From Mesostigma viride (Eukaryota; Streptophyta; Mesostigmatophyceae; Mesostigmatales; Mesostigmataceae), in the NCBI GenBank assembly GCA_009746045.1, contig RPFO01000022.1, forward strand, positions 5,711,204 to 5,775,203: a stretch of DNA of 64,000 nt. The letters run 5' to 3'. The translations under genes and the position numbers were made by a program. Positions within the stretch are counted from its first letter, which is position 1. Every line of letters starts with the position of its first letter. Positions 46,946-56,080 of this stretch are shown here, piece after piece. The notes below the pieces were generated by a model that did not search any database, was not told the DNA's origin, and saw nothing but the letters and a program-made list of their open reading frames with translations.

Positions 46946-47845
46946 TCAACACACCGCACCGCCACCCGCGGGCGGAGGGGGGCCTGTCAAGAACGGGTCT
47001 GAGTACTGCGCCAACTCGCGGTTCAACTCGGCCATCAGGCCAGGCGTCTCCGCCTCAATCCTGTCCAACTCACCGGGAGCGAAACAGCTCCCATACTTTT
47101 CCCAGTTCTCCTCACACTCGGCCCAAAACGCGCCCACGTCAATAGAACACGAGGGTGTCTCATCCACCGTACCGGTGGTCGACGCGACGGGCGTCTCGGC
47201 GGGGTCGGGCGACCGCATGATACGCGAGATCTCCTCGTCGGTAAAGTCGAAATCCAGGATCGCGTCTTCGTCCACGAACGTGAACAGGGGCGACGACGAC
47301 AACGAGCCGTCCGCCACCGGCGAGCAACGCGACAAGGGGGCGGGGTATCCGGTACCGGCGCACGAAGCACCACCGTCGTCGCGATCGCACCGCCGCTCCA
47401 CAACGCATTGGATCTCGCTCGCGCCCCCCGGCGAATTTGCAAACGACGAAAACGACACCCATTTCGGGCTGTCCACCGAGGGCGGCGGGGAAGACGGGCA
47501 GGCCAAGCGGTCGTACGGGCCCACGGCGGCAGCCTCGCGAGTGTGGCACGGTGCACGGCGGAACACGTTAACCGGCGTAGAGTCCAGCAACGGCGGGCAC
47601 GACACGCACGAGTTGGGAAGCCGCCATGTGTTGGCACCCACGCGAGAAGATGTCGTCAGCTGACGGAGACGTTCCGCCTGTTCGCGGCGGTGTTTCTGCG
47701 CCCACACGCGTTCGCGGGCGCGGCACGGGTCGCACCGTTTCGTGTGCGTGTTGCCGTCTTTCACGGAGGTGAACAGGGCGACGGGCTTGTGCGCCTTGCA
47801 CTTGTTGCACCAGCACAGCTGCGGGGGATTGTCGGAGGCGTCCAT
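46946..47845 (-). CDS. Zinc-binding protein, possible transcription factor (299 aa)
   Basis: The frame is open further upstream but the best start is the ATG at 47845 (MDASDNPPQLCWCNKCK), about 85 bases after a TATA-like TTAAAAGG on the minus strand. The N-terminus has C13-x2-C16 and C38-x2-C41 around KPVALFTSVKDGNTHTKRCD, followed by a basic stretch (RARERVWAQKHRR). This is a zinc-ribbon pattern of the 'C.C...K....F......RC..C' kind seen in algal, fungal and giant-virus proteins. The remainder is Pro/Ser-rich and acidic (FTDEEISRIM), as in an activation domain. DNA binding is inferred. It diverges from the MYND-type gene at 48525. Confidence 0.65.
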   Translation of the reverse strand: MDASDNPPQLCWCNKCKAHKPVALFTSVKDGNTHTKRCDPCRARERVWAQKHRREQAERLRQLTTSSRVGANTWRLPNSCVSCPPLLDSTPVNVFRRAPCHTREAAAVGPYDRLACPSSPPPSVDSPKWVSFSSFANSPGGASEIQCVVERRCDRDDGGASCAGTGYPAPLSRCSPVADGSLSSSPLFTFVDEDAILDFDFTDEEISRIMRSPDPAETPVASTTGTVDETPSCSIDVGAFWAECEENWEKYGSCFAPGELDRIEAETPGLMAELNRELAQYSDPFLTGPPPPAGGGAVC

Positions 47846-48024
47846 GGCGGGGCGATGAGAGACGCGGGCAGAGTCTCGCTCACTTGAGTGGTTCTGAGGC
47901 GAGAAGACCCCTTTGGACAGAGGGCACCGCCTTTTAAGTCCGCGACCATCCGCACGGACCAATCGCGTGCGAGGGAGGAGGGCCGCCCCGACCCACCAAT
48001 CACGCGCAGATGTAACCGCGAGCT

Positions 48025-48345
48025 TATCCGTAACCGAAGATCGGATTAGGATCCGACGGTGGCTGGGCGTAACCGATGGTCAGGGATTGTGATCGGACGA
48101 CGGGCGCGCGAAACGTTATCCGTCTTCCAGAAGGGTGTACAGATAAGGTAACCGATGCCCGGCGGGGCGCGATCCGGCGGTCACGGTGTCATAACCGACG
48201 ACCGGGATTGCGATCGGACGGCGGTCGCGCGAAACGTTATCCGTCTTCCGGAAGAGTGTACAGAGAAGGTAACGGACGCCCGGCGCTAGCGATCCGACAG
48301 CCGCGGGGTCGTAACCGACGGTCGGGATAAGGATCCGAGGGACGT
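48025..48345. repeat. 121-base tandem repeats in divergent promoter
   Basis: TAACCGACGGTCGGGAT-like blocks start at about 48069, 48190 and 48310, and GCGCGAAACGTTATCCGTCTTCC at about 48106 and 48227. The period is 120-122 bases with a partial third unit. The array lies between the divergent genes at 47845 (-) and 48525 (+). Confidence 0.8.
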
Positions 48346-48371
48346 CGCGCGGCGGCGCGGGGCGCGCGGGC

Positions 48372-48442
48372 CGGTAGCCAATCAGAACGCGAGATGTCGT
48401 CCGCCAATCACAACGCGAGATGTCGGACCGGGCGGGTATAAG
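48372..48442 (+). promoter_or_regulatory. Duplicated CCAAT box and TATA-like box
   Basis: GCCAATCA(G/C)AACGCGAGATGTCG occurs twice (about 48375 and 48404), followed by GGGTATAAGAAG at 48434-48445, about 85 bases before the ATG at 48525. ACCAATCACGCGCAGATG near 47994 is a third related copy, closer to the opposite gene. Confidence 0.6.
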
Positions 48443-48524
48443 AAGAGCGCAGGCGGCCGCAAGACCGTGGTCTCAGCTCCCTCTCTAGCAATCTAGCTCC
48501 TCACCGCTCTCGTTGTCCACCGTC

Positions 48525-49532
48525 ATGGGAAAATACAAGAACCCCGTCTTCGTCGCGATGTCGCCCATTCAAGCGCTCGCCGGAATGCCGAATACCGACG
48601 GCATGCCCAAAGTTCCCATCGTTTCCTGCAAGCGCAAGGAGGAAAGGCCTGGGCAGCCATATCCCATCAAAAAGGTGCGCACACCGCAGTGCTCCCAACA
48701 AGTCGTCGACAAGGCAGCCTCCGTCGCGGACGACCTGAAGGTCTCGCGAGGCGAAGTCCCCGCCACCGCCGACGAGGTGATCGCCGCTCGCAAGCGACTC
48801 AACGGCTGGCTCGCGGAGGGCGCCTTGCGCACTGAAGAGGAGAAGATGGCGGACCTCAAGAGGGATTCCGCCGTCGGCTTGCAGCAAGTCGCCCTGTCCA
48901 GAGTGTTCGAGCACCTGTGCGGTCATTATGACGTCCTGCTTGACAAGTGCAAGGAGTGGGACGCGCGGTATGGCCGCGGCGCGCTCCTGATCCGTGTCCG
49001 CCACATCTCGCAGGCGTCGCGACAAGTCGTGGTTGACTGGGTCACCGCCGAGGAGTTGAAGGACCGCTGCTTCTTCACCTACTGGCAGGCGATGCAGTAC
49101 AACAGGGACACCGAAATCATGATCGCCGCCTGTTTCAGCGACATGTCCGGCCGTGACGGATGCCAGAAGTCATGGTACGGCGGGATTTTCACCAAGGCTC
49201 TCGCCAGCGAGTGGAAACAGAAGTTCCGCCTGTCGCCCGCGCTGCGGCCCTGGGTGCCCGTCAGAAGACTCCCTCTCCCCCTCCAGTGCATGGGAAAGGG
49301 GTGCGCCAAGACGGTAGGAGAGGGTAGCGCGCAGTGGCACGCGTGCGGCGAGTGCCGGGACGCCGTGTTCTGTTCCACGGCATGCTCCGAGACGGCGCAC
49401 GAGTGCCAGAAGTTTGCGTTCTTGCGTGGGGGTGTGGACTTGTGCATCAAGCACGTAGGCCCGGTCTTCCACAAGGGGAGCCGGGGGGTGACGCCGCGGT
49501 GCCCCCACAAGTGGGACGTTTCCTCACAGTAG
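48525..49532 (+). CDS. MYND-like zinc-finger protein (335 aa)
   Basis: The best start is the ATG at 48525; the frame opens at a TTG 12 bases earlier. Residues 1-250 are unrecognised, with a Lys-rich N-terminus and a helical middle. A MYND-like cluster follows: C255-x4-C260, C274-x2-C277, C283-x3-C287, then H292 and C294 (CMGKGC ... CGECRDAVFCSTAC). The last pair is closer together than in a standard MYND, so the second zinc site may be altered. The overall layout (long N-terminal part, C-terminal MYND) matches the gene at 43218-44012, which suggests related accessory genes. Confidence 0.75.
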   Translation: MGKYKNPVFVAMSPIQALAGMPNTDGMPKVPIVSCKRKEERPGQPYPIKKVRTPQCSQQVVDKAASVADDLKVSRGEVPATADEVIAARKRLNGWLAEGALRTEEEKMADLKRDSAVGLQQVALSRVFEHLCGHYDVLLDKCKEWDARYGRGALLIRVRHISQASRQVVVDWVTAEELKDRCFFTYWQAMQYNRDTEIMIAACFSDMSGRDGCQKSWYGGIFTKALASEWKQKFRLSPALRPWVPVRRLPLPLQCMGKGCAKTVGEGSAQWHACGECRDAVFCSTACSETAHECQKFAFLRGGVDLCIKHVGPVFHKGSRGVTPRCPHKWDVSSQ

Positions 49533-49646
49533 AAGAGTTGTGATCATGTACATGTAAACCTATATTTGGAATGAATCAAGTTTCCTCACATCCTCATGCA
49601 CGCGAATGTATTGTTGGAAAACCTTTTTCGTAGGGTGTAGTATATC

Positions 49647-50538
49647 ATGACGGAGAATAACTATTGCGGATTCCGAGACTTGCGTACCGGCGCGGATCAG
49701 GAGTCTTGTCAGAAGCGGCGCCAATTTCGAATGTATGGCCGTCATGAGATCAAACTTGGTGAAAACGAGCGACGTCCGCCGTTACCGTCCGGTGCCGCGA
49801 CAGGGAAACCGTATTGCGGCGGGCACGGCGGCAATATCGGGACGTACTCCCAATGCCAGGCCAAGTCGCAGTTGCGGCGATGGGGGTACTACACGAAGGA
49901 CACGGTCGAGGAGGCGGAGGAGGAGGCGGACGGTCAGAGGAGCCGGAAGCAGATGCTAAAGGGGAGCGGTATGACGGTGGCGGAACTGGCGAAGTATAAG
50001 AACGAGGCGATGAACAATATTCATAAGGCAGAGGATGATATCGAGAGGTGGACAGGAGAGATTGAGAGGGGGTTGCCGCGGGAGGCGATGTTGTACAAAA
50101 AAAAATTGATCAAAGCTGTCAAAGAATGGCTCGGACAGGCTAGGCGTGTTTATCGAAGGAATTGGGAGCAGGAGGCGCCTGCCCGTGGATCGCGTGACGC
50201 AGAGAAGGTGGCAGAGGCGGCGGGGGCGGCGGCGGCGGGACCCTCTCGCCCAACGAACGCCCCAGGCACCTCTGCCCGCGCCGCACAACCGTCCAGTCAG
50301 GCGGCCGTCGCGACGGGCACTCCAGCGCCACCTTCGCGTCGAGGCACGCGTATGACTACCGTCGCGACGGCCAACAGACAACAACCTCCTGAGATCGGGT
50401 CCAAGAATGGAAATCTGGTTTTGTTGAGGGAAAATATTCTGGGCGGTTGTATTGGGTCGGTCCGAGAGAAAGGAAACCGTTGGCAGACGACTTACAGCCC
50501 GCCGACGCGAAAGAGATTCCGAAGAACCGGACTCTTTT
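49647..50538 (+). CDS. N-terminal segment of very large protein: C...C...C-x2-H motif, coiled coil
   Basis: ATG at 49647, preceded by TATATC. The N-terminus holds a C...C...C-x2-H pattern (NYCGFRD ... ESCQKRR ... YCGGHGG), the type of metal site also seen at 53859 and 60112. A helical Glu/Lys-rich region (YKNEAMNNIHKAEDDIERW) and an Ala/Pro-rich linker follow. Coding sense leaves this frame at a run of seven T (50535-50541) and continues in the frame of the next entry. The formal stop at 50681 is probably not the natural end. No function is recognised. Confidence 0.55.
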
Positions 50539-52452
50539 TTTCGAGGATTATGATAAATATTTTCGTCCCAGCAGATTTGCTTCCGTCGAGAACGCCGGTG
50601 GTCCCTCGCAGGCTCCCGTTGCCGGTTCTAGTAATAAACAGAGGGATCTGGATGCGATTCGTGCAAAGGAGAGCAAATTAGACGGTATGCAGGCTTTGGC
50701 GGACGTGGCACGGGAAGAGGGATTGCAAGCCCGGAGGTTGCTCGCGAGCATAGAAAGGTTGGGCGGCGAGATCGAGCGGATGAGGAGTGCGTTTCGGGAG
50801 CGATACAACCAATCGCCGACGTCTTCGCAGGGTCCTGCAGTGCCCCCTCGAGGCGACGGTCCTGTGACGCGATCGGCGAGCGCTGCCGCGAGGAGTGAGG
50901 ACATAGGCGGCGGCGCTTATTCGGGCGGCCTGGACAGGGACGACGGAGGCGGCGGGGAGGCCGCGAGTGGCAAGTCTATACCAAATTTGGAAGAAGACGT
51001 TGAACGACTGCGGGGGCGCGTGGAGGAGTGGGATCAATCAATCCAAGAGGCCCTTGATAAGCATCTTGCGCAACCAAGATTAGACCAGAGGAAAATAGGT
51101 CGGGATCGCGCAATGGCAGAGCTTGCACTCAAGATTAAGGAACTTGAGGCCGCGAGGGCTCGGTCCAAGGGCAAGGGACTTGCTGTCCCCGAGAAAGTCT
51201 CTGCCCCCCCGGGTCCTTCTAGACTCAATCCCTATCCGGACGAGGAAGAGGAGGATGTTCTACAGGCCCTGACGAGCCTCTCGGCGCGCGCGCCGGACAA
51301 GTCTTCGTCGTCGGGTCAAACTACGTCCGCCGGGGGTCCGAAGGCTGGAGGGACGCGCGCGGGAGTGTCGCCCTTGGACATGAAGGTGGCGGACACTTTG
51401 GTGCGCATGGCGGCGGATCCTTCTTCCGCGCGACGTTCGGCGATGTCAGATGCCGTGTCGGACGCCGGAGGGTCGGGCGCGCGTTTGGAGGGGTCGGGGA
51501 AACGGCCATCGAAGGGAGGGGACGAGGAGGGAACCGGCGATAGCACGGCCGAGTCGGGTCCTCGAACCGAACAATCGTGGACGGAGTACCTCACGGAATT
51601 ACGAGGCGCTATGAACAAAGCGGTCGATATGACGGAACAGGCGAAGGGAAATCGAACGTACATGACGGAGGCAAAACGTGCCGTACAGGCTCTTCGTACG
51701 AAAGCGAGTTCCGCGCCGCCGTTACATCCGAATTTCCGTGCCAAACCTGTGTCGGACAGCGTCGAGAAGTCCAGTGTTCTCGCGGATGCCTGCGACTATG
51801 TCCTAAACTTGTTGGGCAGTGCATTGCTTAACGTGGTTGAGATCGCGAAGGCCAGTCAAGCGATGAGGATCTTGTGTCGTGAGGCCGATAAAATGGTGAC
51901 GAGGGAGCTGCAGCTCGTGAGCGAGCCCGTGACGTTGATGCCCACTCCCCCACGTCCCGATACCTTGCCTGCTCCTTCCACGAGTACGTGGTTGACTTAT
52001 TTCCGTGAATTGCGAGAGTTGCAAAAAGATGCGGTGGAGGCGACCAAAAAGACGATAAAAGATCGTAATTTCGTAGAACGAGCGCATGATATTCTGGAGG
52101 ATCTCGATAAAAAGGTGGATGCTGTGCCGTCAGGGTATCAAAACATGGAGTATATGCGCACACATAACCTTCCCGGTGGCTATAGCGCCGACAAGTCCCA
52201 GAACCTTGTAGTAGCATGTGACGGTGTATTGGATAAGGTCGATAATACTCCCGATGACCGAGATGCGATCGAAGAAGCGAGGGAATCCATGATGGTCGCG
52301 TACAATGAGGCCGTAGAAGCGGTTGAGAAAGAGGTGGGTATTGTGAACGAGGGGGCGGGTATTCTTCCTGGGGTTTCGCAGGGTGTCCAGACGAGAAGTT
52401 CTTCTCGGACCGCCGCCGCGAGCCCCGCGCCCCCTTCCCCCGCTGGCGGGGG
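50538..52452 (+). CDS. Middle segment of very large protein: coiled coil and duplicated helical module
   Basis: The frame opens at a non-ATG codon near 50447 and is best read as a continuation from 49647. It has coiled-coil-like stretches (SIERLGGEIERMRSAFRER, EDVERLRGRVEEW). Two copies of a helical module follow, starting SWTEYLTELRGAMNKAV and TWLTYFRELRELQKDAV, each about 100 residues with a helical C-terminal half. Linkers are Ser/Gly/Pro-rich. A scaffold or structural role is a guess. The frame is lost in a G5 run at 52448-52452, where a Pro-rich stretch begins in the next frame. The formal stop of this frame is at 52726. Confidence 0.55.
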
Positions 52453-53862
52453 AAGACACCTCCTCGCGCGCCGCCCGCTCCTTCTCCCGCTGGCGGGGGC
52501 AGTACGCCCCGCCCTCCCGCGTCGCCCGCCCCACTCGCGGGGGGGGCAATACCCCCCTCGTCCGACCCCTCCCACGGGGGGGGCAATACACCATCCCCTG
52601 GGGTCCGGCGATCGGCGCGTCAGGCCGCCGCGCGGGGTAAAGAACAGGTGGAAGGGTCTCCGGCGACAAGGACGACGCCCTCGTCTGAGAGGGAGGAGGG
52701 TGAGGTCGCCAGGTCGCTGGACCTGAATACAGCTGTTGCGCGTGCGATGGCAGGGAACGCGCGCGGGGGTCCTTCCGGTCTCGGCGTCAACGAGTATGGA
52801 AGTAACGTGCTGGACGGTGACAATCCCGTCGTCGACGATACCGAACGTCGGGGCGAGGATTCTGATAATCTCCATGCCGTTGTTTCGATGCCTCCGGCAA
52901 GGTTGTTGCCTCTTGATGCGCCGCGGATCTACAATCCGAAGTATTCCGATAGAGTCGACAGACCTTTCACGATGAAGATCCCAAATACCGAAAACGACCG
53001 GATTCTGTACAGGCGGAGCGCTTTGGAAGGCGCAGACAGTTTTTACAACGCGATATTCGTGATCAAGGCGTTCCGGGCGAAACAACAGATGGAAGCCAGT
53101 GGTCTGAGGCCCAGAGTGGAAGAGTTAAAGAGGAAACTGGGACAACAACTGGGTGGGTATTTGAAAATCGCGCAGAGTGAGTTGGGTTTCGATCCGGGGA
53201 AAAAAACAGATATTATAAGCAGATTGGCAATCCCGACGAGTAAGGGGGCGAGTGCGGAGGTGATCGCGATCACGGCCCGCTACCTCAAGAACGACATCGT
53301 TGTCGTCAGTAAGAGACCGGAATCTCATCGCCTGCCTCCGTCTGAAACAACATTCGCCGATGTGCGTACGTACAGAGCATTCCGGGGGAAAAGGACGGGC
53401 GATCCATATTGCGTATATTTCGACGGGAACCGTTTCGAGGCATTGCTCACGACGTTTGAGTTGCCGTCCGAACGGCACCCCGTCCATCAGGCGGCGTCCC
53501 GTTCCATGCCCATGTCGGCGCAATCGCACCATGTGTTGGCCCAGCGAGCGTACGCTCTCCAGCGGTTCGCGGACGCCCTGAGCGCCCCCGCACGACCGCG
53601 GACGGCCCCTCCCCACCCCGTCGCGCAAAACGCAATACCGCGGTACTCCGTGCCGGCGCCGGGGCCCGCCTACATCCCGTCCCGTCCCGCGTTCGCGTCG
53701 ACCGCCGCGTTCCGCTCGACCGCGCCCGTCCACGCGTTCCCCGCAGCACAGAGCGCCGTCGCCAGGTATCCGTGGCCGCCCGTCCCGGCGCGTCCCGCCT
53801 TCGCCGCGAACGTCCCTGTTCCCTCCCAGCGTTTTTTTCTGAACTCGTTGTACGGACGATGA
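52452..53862 (+). CDS. C-terminal segment of very large protein with inactive OTU-like domain
   Basis: After a Pro/Ala linker (52452-52650) the frame runs to 53862. If read alone, the first ATG is at 52747. Residues near 53030-53460 resemble an OTU cysteine-protease fold: ADSFYNAIFVIKAF stands where OTU has N-C-F-Y-R-A, then EVIAITARYLKNDIVVVSK, then PYCVYFDGNRFEALL where OTU has ...HY..L. Ser replaces the catalytic Cys and Arg-Phe replaces His-Tyr, so no protease activity is expected. A Pro/Ala-rich tail follows. The stop overlaps the next gene's start (ATGA at 53859-53862). The full product from 49647 would be about 1,400 residues. Confidence 0.6.
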
Positions 53863-54146
53863 AGTGTAAGAGGAAGACGGTGACGCACGGCGGGCGCTGC
53901 AAGAACGAAGCCAGGCCGGGGAGGAAGACGTGCGCGATCCATGCTCGCGGTGTTCACCACGTGGCGAGAAGTTGCGGGATGCACGTCGCCAGGACGAAGG
54001 AAACCAAGCGCAAGTACGACGACATGGCGACGGGCATCCCGTCCGCTCCGGCGACGGTGGCCGACGCGGTCCGTCTGTCGTGGCTGTCCCGATTCCCGGG
54101 ACAGACGGGCGCGCCCACGCAGGAGGAGGCAAAGAAAGGCAAGTGA
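53859..54146 (+). CDS. Small C...C...C-x2-H zinc-binding protein (95 aa)
   Basis: The start overlaps the previous stop by four bases (ATGA), which points to tight viral or operon-like packing. The N-terminus is MKCKRKTVTHGGRCKNEARP then GRKTCAIH: C3, C14, C25 and H28. This is a compact metal site seen in many algal, fungal and giant-virus proteins. The rest is basic, then acidic, with no domain. Nucleic-acid binding is plausible but unproven. Confidence 0.65.
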   Translation: MKCKRKTVTHGGRCKNEARPGRKTCAIHARGVHHVARSCGMHVARTKETKRKYDDMATGIPSAPATVADAVRLSWLSRFPGQTGAPTQEEAKKGK

Positions 54147-54170
54147 TCGATCGATCGTGTCGTTTCACGG

Positions 54171-54180
54171 GATCGTATAA
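54171..54180 (+). promoter_or_regulatory. TATA-like box
   Basis: CGTATAAAGT lies about 45 bases before the ATG at 54221. Confidence 0.5.
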
Positions 54181-54220
54181 AGTCCGTCTCCACGTCGCTC
54201 CCCTCCACACGCTACCGAGC

Positions 54221-54892
54221 ATGGCCGAGCCCGCGGGGTGGGAGCCTGCCACCGAGTGGACGACGTTCGCTCCCGTTTCGACCCCGCGTCCGCCGAGCGT
54301 CATGTTCCAGGCGCTGCCCCCTCTGGCCTTACGCATCATCTTGGACCGCAGTTGGCCCACCGGGCACGGGGTCTGTCCCGAGATGGACGAGATCTACTGG
54401 GAGATCAATCCCGCGAAGACGCTCGAAAGGGAGGTGCGCGCGGAACTCAAGTACCGCCAAAAGAGTGACGGCGACCGTCGCCGGTTCGACGGCCGCGAGG
54501 ACGAGCAACTGGAGGCCGTCCTAAATGTCCTGTCTCCCGCGCGATACCGGGAGTGCGTGGACGCCCTCGAAACGCCCAGGGGGAGGAAGGAGGAGAAGCT
54601 TTGGATCCTGTGGGGAAAGATCCACGACGGGCTGGCCCGGCGCGGAAAGCGGGTCAGTCGATCGGAGATGGCCAGGATACGGGACCGGCTGTACGATTGT
54701 CTGGGGTCGAACAAGAACTTCGCGAATCGGTCCTACTCGTTCGTGGTCAAGTGTTACAACGTCCTGACCGCCAAGTTCAGACGCGAGGGCCGCGACCCTC
54801 CGTCTTCGCCCGCGTGGGATATGGGGTGGTGGTCCGAACTGGACCGGGAACACGTGCACGAGTACGCGGAAACGGGGCTTGTTCATGAATGA
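54221..54892 (+). CDS. Unrecognised protein (223 aa)
   Basis: ATG at 54221, with a TATA-like box upstream. An uninterrupted frame, mostly helical and charged (KTLEREVRAELKYRQKSDGD, QLEAVLNVLSPARYRECVDA, SEMARIRDRLYDCLGSN), ending in a Trp-containing acidic tail. No domain is recognised. The stop TGA is followed directly by ATAAAG, giving AATAAA at 54894-54899, which may serve as its poly(A) signal. It converges with the OTU gene on the opposite strand with 12 bases between stops. Confidence 0.65.
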   Translation: MAEPAGWEPATEWTTFAPVSTPRPPSVMFQALPPLALRIILDRSWPTGHGVCPEMDEIYWEINPAKTLEREVRAELKYRQKSDGDRRRFDGREDEQLEAVLNVLSPARYRECVDALETPRGRKEEKLWILWGKIHDGLARRGKRVSRSEMARIRDRLYDCLGSNKNFANRSYSFVVKCYNVLTAKFRREGRDPPSSPAWDMGWWSELDREHVHEYAETGLVHE

Positions 54893-54904
54893 ATAAAGAT
54901 GCGT

Positions 54905-55650
54905 TTACAACCCACGAAACATGAGTCCTGTGCTGAAACTTTCGCGTAGTCCTTCGTAATCGCGATCATCGTCCGTGTCCACGAACAGAGTGCCCAGCGT
55001 CGTAAGCAGCCCGCGTTTCGGTTTGACCGCGGAGGGAGGGGGCGAGGGCGCCAGCGCCATCTGGTAGTGGCCCGACTGGTCCGGCCCTCCGAGGCGGTCG
55101 AAGTAGTAGTAGACGCGCGCCGGTCCGCCGGCGTACCGCCGTCCGAACTCGTGCACGCGCACGTCCCCGCGGCCGTAGTCGTTGTAGACCAGGATCCGCG
55201 AACGCAACGCGCGCGCCGTCGCCTCGATCTGCGGCGAGTCCGCCATCTCGCGGTCCCAGTGCGCTTGCAGGTACTCTTGCGCGGTGCGCGGCCGGTCGGA
55301 AGACGACAACCCCAGTCGCAAGAGGTGCGGATCCTTCGCCAGTTCGCGGGTCGCTCGTCGGCGCAGATCGGATCCGTCGACGGACAGCCGTTCGTTCGTG
55401 GACGGGGGGGGTACCTCTCGGGGTACAGGCTCGCAAGGACGCTGCGGTAGAAACAGTTGTTCCAAGGAGCCGATCCGCACTCGACCGTTCGCACGCGGTC
55501 CGTGCGATCCGAGCCGTCCATCATGCGGACGGACGGGATCGCGACGTGTCGGTCTGCGCGGGGCGCGCGGGATGTCGTCGCGGTTCGAGCCGACACGATT
55601 CCGGACTCCATAAAGCCCCGGTCTCGCCTCCTCGCGAGGCCTCCGCGCAT
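54905..55650 (-). CDS. OTU-type cysteine protease with Cys and His present (one frame break)
   Basis: Upstream frame: ATG candidates at 55650, 55611 and near 55524; I give 55650 because it lies just after the AT-rich TTATAGTATAG promoter element. It carries PWNNCFYRSVLASLYPERYP, the OTU nucleophile motif. The frame then shifts in an eight-base G/C run at about 55403-55410. The downstream frame carries LRRRATRELAKDP, ATARALRSRILVYNDY and DQSGHYQMAL, the OTU His motif, and a 50-residue tail. OTU enzymes cleave ubiquitin or related chains. In large DNA viruses they are usually accessory or virion proteins. The catalytic residues are present, so only the frame break argues against function. Confidence 0.72.
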
Positions 55651-55664
55651 CGAATATCGAACAT

Positions 55665-55685
55665 ACACTATACTATAAATTTGTC
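55665..55685. promoter_or_regulatory. Shared AT-rich divergent promoter
   Basis: ACACTATACTATAAATTTG lies between the OTU gene (-) and the gene at 55691 (+), whose starts are only about 40 bases apart. It can be read as TATA-like on both strands. Confidence 0.5.
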
Positions 55686-55690
55686 GGTGG

Positions 55691-56080
55691 ATGGAACGTG
55701 CGCTGCGACTCGTCGACTTCTACACCCGCCACCTGTCCGCGTGCGACGAAATCGTTCTGGAGCGAGTGTCCATCGACGAGGACGAGGTAGCCGAGTGCTG
55801 CGTGGGCAAGAACGTCGTCATCGCCGGCCAAATTATTCGCAAGCAAAAGTTTCCGGAAGGCGACTGGAAGGACGTGTTGGAAGTCTGCGTCGAGGCAGCG
55901 GACGAGGCCATCGAGAAGATCGCTCTCAAGTCGTCGGTGTTTCCGGAGCAGGTCGCGGGGCGTATCCTCCTCCTCGCCTCCTCCATCAAGAGAGTCGGGT
56001 CCGCCTTCGAGCAGGATGAGTGCGACGAGCCGACACGCGTCGTCGAGCGACATGGCGACCGACTGGTCATCCGAGGATGA
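55691..56080 (+). CDS. Unrecognised small protein (129 aa)
   Basis: ATG at 55691, 11 bases after TATAAAT. An acidic helical protein (LVDFYTRHLSACDEIVLERV, DWKDVLEVCVEAADEAIEK, VAGRILLLASSIKRVGSAF) with four Cys that form no known motif. It overlaps the start of the next gene by 29 bases in a different frame. No function is recognised. Confidence 0.6.
   Translation: MERALRLVDFYTRHLSACDEIVLERVSIDEDEVAECCVGKNVVIAGQIIRKQKFPEGDWKDVLEVCVEAADEAIEKIALKSSVFPEQVAGRILLLASSIKRVGSAFEQDECDEPTRVVERHGDRLVIRG

Noticed and set aside
50447-52726. Independent gene starting at 50447
   Set aside because: The first codon is TTG, no ATG is near, and coding sense from 49647 flows into this frame at a T7 run.
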